This document shows positions 60,473 to 64,000 of a stretch of 64,000 nucleotides of DNA, in pieces. Numbering within the stretch: position 1 is the first letter of the stretch; each line of letters opens with the position of its first letter. Source of the stretch: Gymnogyps californianus (taxonomy: Eukaryota > Chordata > Aves > Accipitriformes > Cathartidae). The DNA lies in NCBI RefSeq assembly GCF_018139145.2, contig NC_059486.1, positions 1,674,001 to 1,738,000 on the forward strand. The letters run 5' to 3'. A model generated the notes under the pieces. It had not been told where the DNA came from. It ran no database searches and was given only the letters and a program-made list of their open reading frames with translations. Position numbers and translations under genes: made by a program.

Positions 60473-63400
60473 GTGAGTATCGCCGGGCCGGGGCCGGTTT
60501 GAGGGCTTTGCTCGGCTCTGTGGGTTGAAGCACCGTCCCCTCCTGCCACCCCTTCCCTTCAGCAGCTTCCGCTGGGCAACCCGAGTCTTTATTTTCTGCT
60601 TTTTTTGAGGTGAAATCAGCCCGGTTAGCGCGGGCCGGGGGGCTGAAGTCCTCATGCCCGCTGCGGCAAAATAAGGGGTGTTGGGTGAGCCCCCCCCGGC
60701 TGCCAGGTGGGTCCAACGCCGGCTGTGGAGCCGCGGGGGCAGCTGCGGGTGGGGGGCCTTGCGAGACACCCCTTGCCAGGGGTGACCTGCGAGGGGTGAA
60801 ACGGAGAAGAAGGAGGGTTTTGCGTTAACGTCCTCTTCTGCTCACCCCCTCGGGGAGAGCTGGGGGGGTGGTTCGGGGTTTTGTGGTTGTTTGGGCCAGC
60901 TGCGGAGGGCAGTGGGCGTCATCAGCGTAGTCCGAGCGGGAGATGGATGCTGTGGCTCCTAAAAGCCGGAGGACGCTCAGACGGCCGCTCCGGTGGCTTC
61001 GGGAAGAGCGTGACATGGCCCCATGTGGCATAACTGAAATGGAAACGTTCCCATTCCTGCTTGCCACCTTGTCCTCGTGTTTATCTTTCTGTTTAACCTC
61101 ATCGAGGGCAGAGGGGGCCCAGGATGGCTCCTGCACTGATGGGAAAGAGAGGTAAATTTGGGTTTCGAAGGCGAGGACAGACAAGGGGGGTGGGGGAATC
61201 TTAAAACTGAAGTTGTCCCTCGGCAGGATTCTTGTTAAACGAGCATCTACATTAAATTTCAGAACAGATCCTCAAGTGACACTTGCTGTGTCGTTTCATT
61301 TGTCTCGGCCGCTCAGGAAGAGTGCATAGACTGGCTGCGTAGTCATTTCTCTTAATTTATGTTTGGTTCTCTGCGTGCAGCTACTGTGGAGATCCATGGG
61401 ATTTCTGGGGTAGGGCAAAGCCTCTGCTTGTGCTGGAAGCCCGTACAGAGGCTGGAAAGTGCCTGATATATTCCCATGCCCTCTGTATAGTGTTATCCCT
61501 TAGGCCGGCCCTTTGAAAAGCTCAATTATTATTTTTCAAAGTTAACTGCTAGGGATTGTCTTGTAAGACAAATCCCCCCAGATAGCCTATAAACTGCTGC
61601 CACCAGGACGGGTTTTTGTAACGGTCAGGTCAGTGTTAATCCCGAATCGAGCTCTGGATTTACGCCAGGCGTAATGGAAATCAGAATCTGTCCCTCTGTC
61701 ATTGTGAAGGCGCTGGCAGACTCTGCCGGCGTTTTGCGTGTTCCCGTAGAGATATGAGCACATTTAAATTGGCAGCTGAGTATCATAAGCTTGACACTTG
61801 GATTTAATTAACTTCACATCTGTCTGGATAGCCAAAGTGGCTGAAATGGCCCCAAGCCTGGGCTGTGAGAAAGCAGGAAATTGAGGTCAAGGCCCAACAG
61901 CAATTCTCAGGGTTCGGCGTGGAGAAAAGCAGTTACACCCAGACGAAAACAAGTCTGCCGTATGCCCGTTTCTGGGTCACCTTCTTCCCTCTGTCCACAT
62001 CTCGGGGAAATCAGTGAGAGAACCTCCGGAGAGTCCTAAATAAAATCTGCAGCTAGTAGAGCGCGATGTGGAGTGTTTTGGCAGCAATTTGAGAAGGGAA
62101 AATGTAGGATGGTGCACGTGAGATCTTGCCTGGAGTTTTACCAAGCACCTCAGCTAGATGAGTGCAACACCTGCTAGGTGTCTTAGAACATGCTATTTCT
62201 TATAAAACGTTGCTCCAGTGTAAGCCTCCAAGAGGCTTACAGCGGAGGATCTTTTTGTTAATACTTTTAAGCGTCGAGATACAAGACAAAGCCCTGATTT
62301 TTTTTGTATTTGGATTTATGCAGAAAGACTTTTAAGCTGGTACAAAGCCTGCCTGAAATCGTTTATGGCTGCCTGTGGGTCCAGGGGTCTGTTCGCCTGA
62401 ATTCCGTTGCAAATTAGGGTCTAGAAATGTTAAGAGGAAATGGCCAAGCTGAAGCAGTTCTTTATAAAGCAGCTACATTTACTTTATTTCATAATGACTA
62501 AGATGGATTTAATTAGAAAACATCTCTGTTTTCAAGTGAATAATGCTCTTTGTTTACTGTTTGAGCCATTTGGGAAAATGGAAATAGGTTAGCCAGTGTT
62601 GCTCAGAAGCAGCTTTTATTCCTACGTACTAGTTCAGCGCAAAGCACTGTGGATTGCTGATACTGCAGAGAGTTGTCGGAATCCAGCCAAGATAATCCAT
62701 GCAATTGAATTCTTAAAAAGATGGAAATAAGTCTTCAGTGTAATCTTTGGAGGGGGCGATTTCTGGGAGAATCTGATGCTCCTCTAATTGCTTTTTTTTA
62801 TTCCATTCATCCCCTGCAATGGGAATTGCTAGGAGGATTTGGGAGCTGGCACCTCTGGGGTGTGGGATCTGGCTGCCTGAAATCTGGAGGAGCTTTCTGC
62901 CCTCGTTGTTGGGGAAGGAGGAGGGGGAATGAGCTTCTGCAATTATTGCTGTCGGGGTGATGAAAGGAAAAGTTTGAAATACGATTTCAAAGGCTGGCTG
63001 CTGCTGGGCTTCTGCAGGCAGAATTCCCATTGAGATCTGTGGAAACTTGTGGGGGACCGCTGCAGAATCTCATTTGTTTTCCCCGTTCACAGCAGCCGCT
63101 TCTGCAGAGATGGAGTGCAGGAGCCAGCAGCTGAAGCAGGAAGCTTTTATGTTACCAGAAACTTTGGGAGACTAAGCTGCGGAAGAGGGATTTTTCAGTA
63201 CTTAAAAGCCACAGCAGAGCCTGCCAGTCGGCCAGACGCTGAGGGTAAGAGCGTTCCCTCTGGATTCCAGCAGCCCCACCACAGTGCAGCAAAGCTGGCT
63301 GCCAGACTGGTTGCAAAACTCTGGGATGATCTAGTAAAGGATGGGGGAAAATTATGGCTTAATGTTCATTAAGCAGCACTTGGTTTTGGTTTCTTGGGCT

Positions 63401-64000
63401 GGAGTAGGACAATTTCAGACCTCAAGCCCTACAGAGCTGAGTTACACCTTCCAAGGAGGAGCTAGGTCTGATTGTGTTTGTAGGTGAAGCAGTTTGCAGT
63501 CGTATCAGGGAGAGATGGCTGGCTGATCAGCACCACCTCCCAACAAGGTATTTCACCTGGAGAACAAGGAAAGGACCTTAAAACAAAGAGATTTCGGGTT
63601 CAGTTGGAGTCTCTGAACATTTTACCTTCAGTGTGAAGGTTTGCAAGCCGATTCAAAAAAAATCAGATCTTCCCATTGGATGCAGGTGGAGGAGACTACG
63701 TTTTAACTTGTGATGTGAGACCTGAGAGATTTCCAGGGACTTGATTTTGAAGCAGCAGTTCTCGGGAGTGGGGGAAGGAAGGGAGTTTGGCGCGGTTGCT
63801 CGTGAGATGCCAGGATGGATGGCTGGCAGGAGGGCTTGGCAGAACTGCCTTAGCTCAGCATGCTTGGCTCTGAGGGATTGCCTGTTGCTGCTGCTCTTCC
63901 CGCTGATTCTGAGGAATCGTTAGGGAGGCTGTGATTGATTCTGACCCTGTTTTATTTATAAAATCTTTATTTCTTGCGCTGGTCTCCGTGCCATTTTTTA
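60473..64000 (+). other. ZMAT5: Probable ZMAT5 intron 1, partial
   Basis: About 3.5 kb follow the exon 1 donor to the window end. The first 700 bp are still GC-rich. No exon encoding a zinc finger is visible on the plus strand, nor any recognised gene on the minus strand. A 10-bp perfect inverted repeat with a 3-base loop lies at 62,219-62,241. Confidence 0.55.
62219..62241. repeat. Perfect 10-bp inverted repeat with CAA loop
   Basis: TGTAAGCCTC, loop CAA, then GAGGCTTACA. A T5 run follows about 11 bases later. There is no known RNA family match that I recognise. Confidence 0.8.

Larger units (their letters stand above)
60310..60475. promoter_or_regulatory. Bidirectional promoter of UQCR10 (left) and ZMAT5 (right)
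   Basis: Only about 160 bp separate the UQCR10 start codon from a strong plus-strand splice donor. Within it lie a perfect NRF1-type palindrome TGCGCATGCGC at 60,325-60,335 and two identical 24-bp units at 60,367 and 60,404. These match the reversed ACTACA-N-TCCCAGAAGGC pattern bound by ZNF143/THAP11. There is no TATA box. NRF1 is a main activator of nuclear genes for respiratory-chain subunits, which suits UQCR10. ZNF143-type sites are typical of divergent CpG-island promoters. Motif matches are by eye; occupancy is inferred. Confidence 0.8.

Noticed and set aside
59960..60769. 269-codon minus-strand open frame over the UQCR10 promoter and intron start
   Set aside because: It overlaps the true UQCR10 exon in another frame, crosses the promoter, and is GC-rich without recognisable protein features.
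1..64000. CRISPR arrays, bacterial operons, insertion sequences, tRNA or rRNA genes
   Set aside because: None of these signatures was seen; short repeats are eukaryotic microsatellites, and the genes present are vertebrate with introns.

Overview
This is vertebrate nuclear DNA, most likely from a bird. Split genes have GT-AG introns and short exons in kilobase introns, CpG islands mark the gene starts, and repeats are sparse. A CR1-type LINE relic and a solo LTR of a type I know from birds (starting TGTCCTGGTTTTGG, ending CCACGACA) point the same way. I infer a neoavian bird; the species cannot be read from the window. No prokaryotic, CRISPR or plasmid features are present.

Layout. Positions 1-18.6 kb look like a long intron on the minus strand, read toward the window start from a CpG island at about 18.0-19.0 kb. 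That island has a minus-strand splice donor and a YY1-type motif, and by gene order it should be the 5' end of MTMR3. No MTMR3 coding exon is visible. Positions 19.0-27.8 kb are intergenic and hold the CR1 relic (about 21.07-22.17 kb). A second CpG island at 27.8-28.6 kb is the ASCC2 promoter. ASCC2 runs on the plus strand with 18 coding exons from 31,089 to 54,935 and a poly(A) signal at 55,503. A solo LTR in sense orientation (30,247-30,822) sits about 250 bp before the first ASCC2 coding exon. Next comes a 2.5 kb tail-to-tail spacer, then UQCR10 on the minus strand (two exons, 58,288-60,309). UQCR10 shares a compact divergent promoter (about 60,310-60,472) with a plus-strand transcript that should be ZMAT5. 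Only the noncoding first exon and part of intron 1 of that transcript lie in the window.

The order and directions (MTMR3 left, ASCC2 right, UQCR10 left, ZMAT5 right) match, in mirror image, the human chromosome 22q12 neighbourhood as I recall it. ASCC2 is a ubiquitin-binding subunit of the ASCC complex (alkylation repair, splitting of collided ribosomes). UQCR10 is a small subunit of respiratory complex III. They are neighbours but not functionally linked.

The most notable observation is a one-base shortage in ASCC2 coding exon 14 of 18 (near 47,914-47,919), which breaks an otherwise intact 753-residue frame. It is either a sequencing or assembly error or a real lesion. Other points are an 11-nt competing splice acceptor, two weak splice donors, duplicated ZNF143/THAP11-like sites plus an ideal NRF1 site in the UQCR10/ZMAT5 promoter, and the sense LTR. 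I found nothing that supports a novel multi-gene system.
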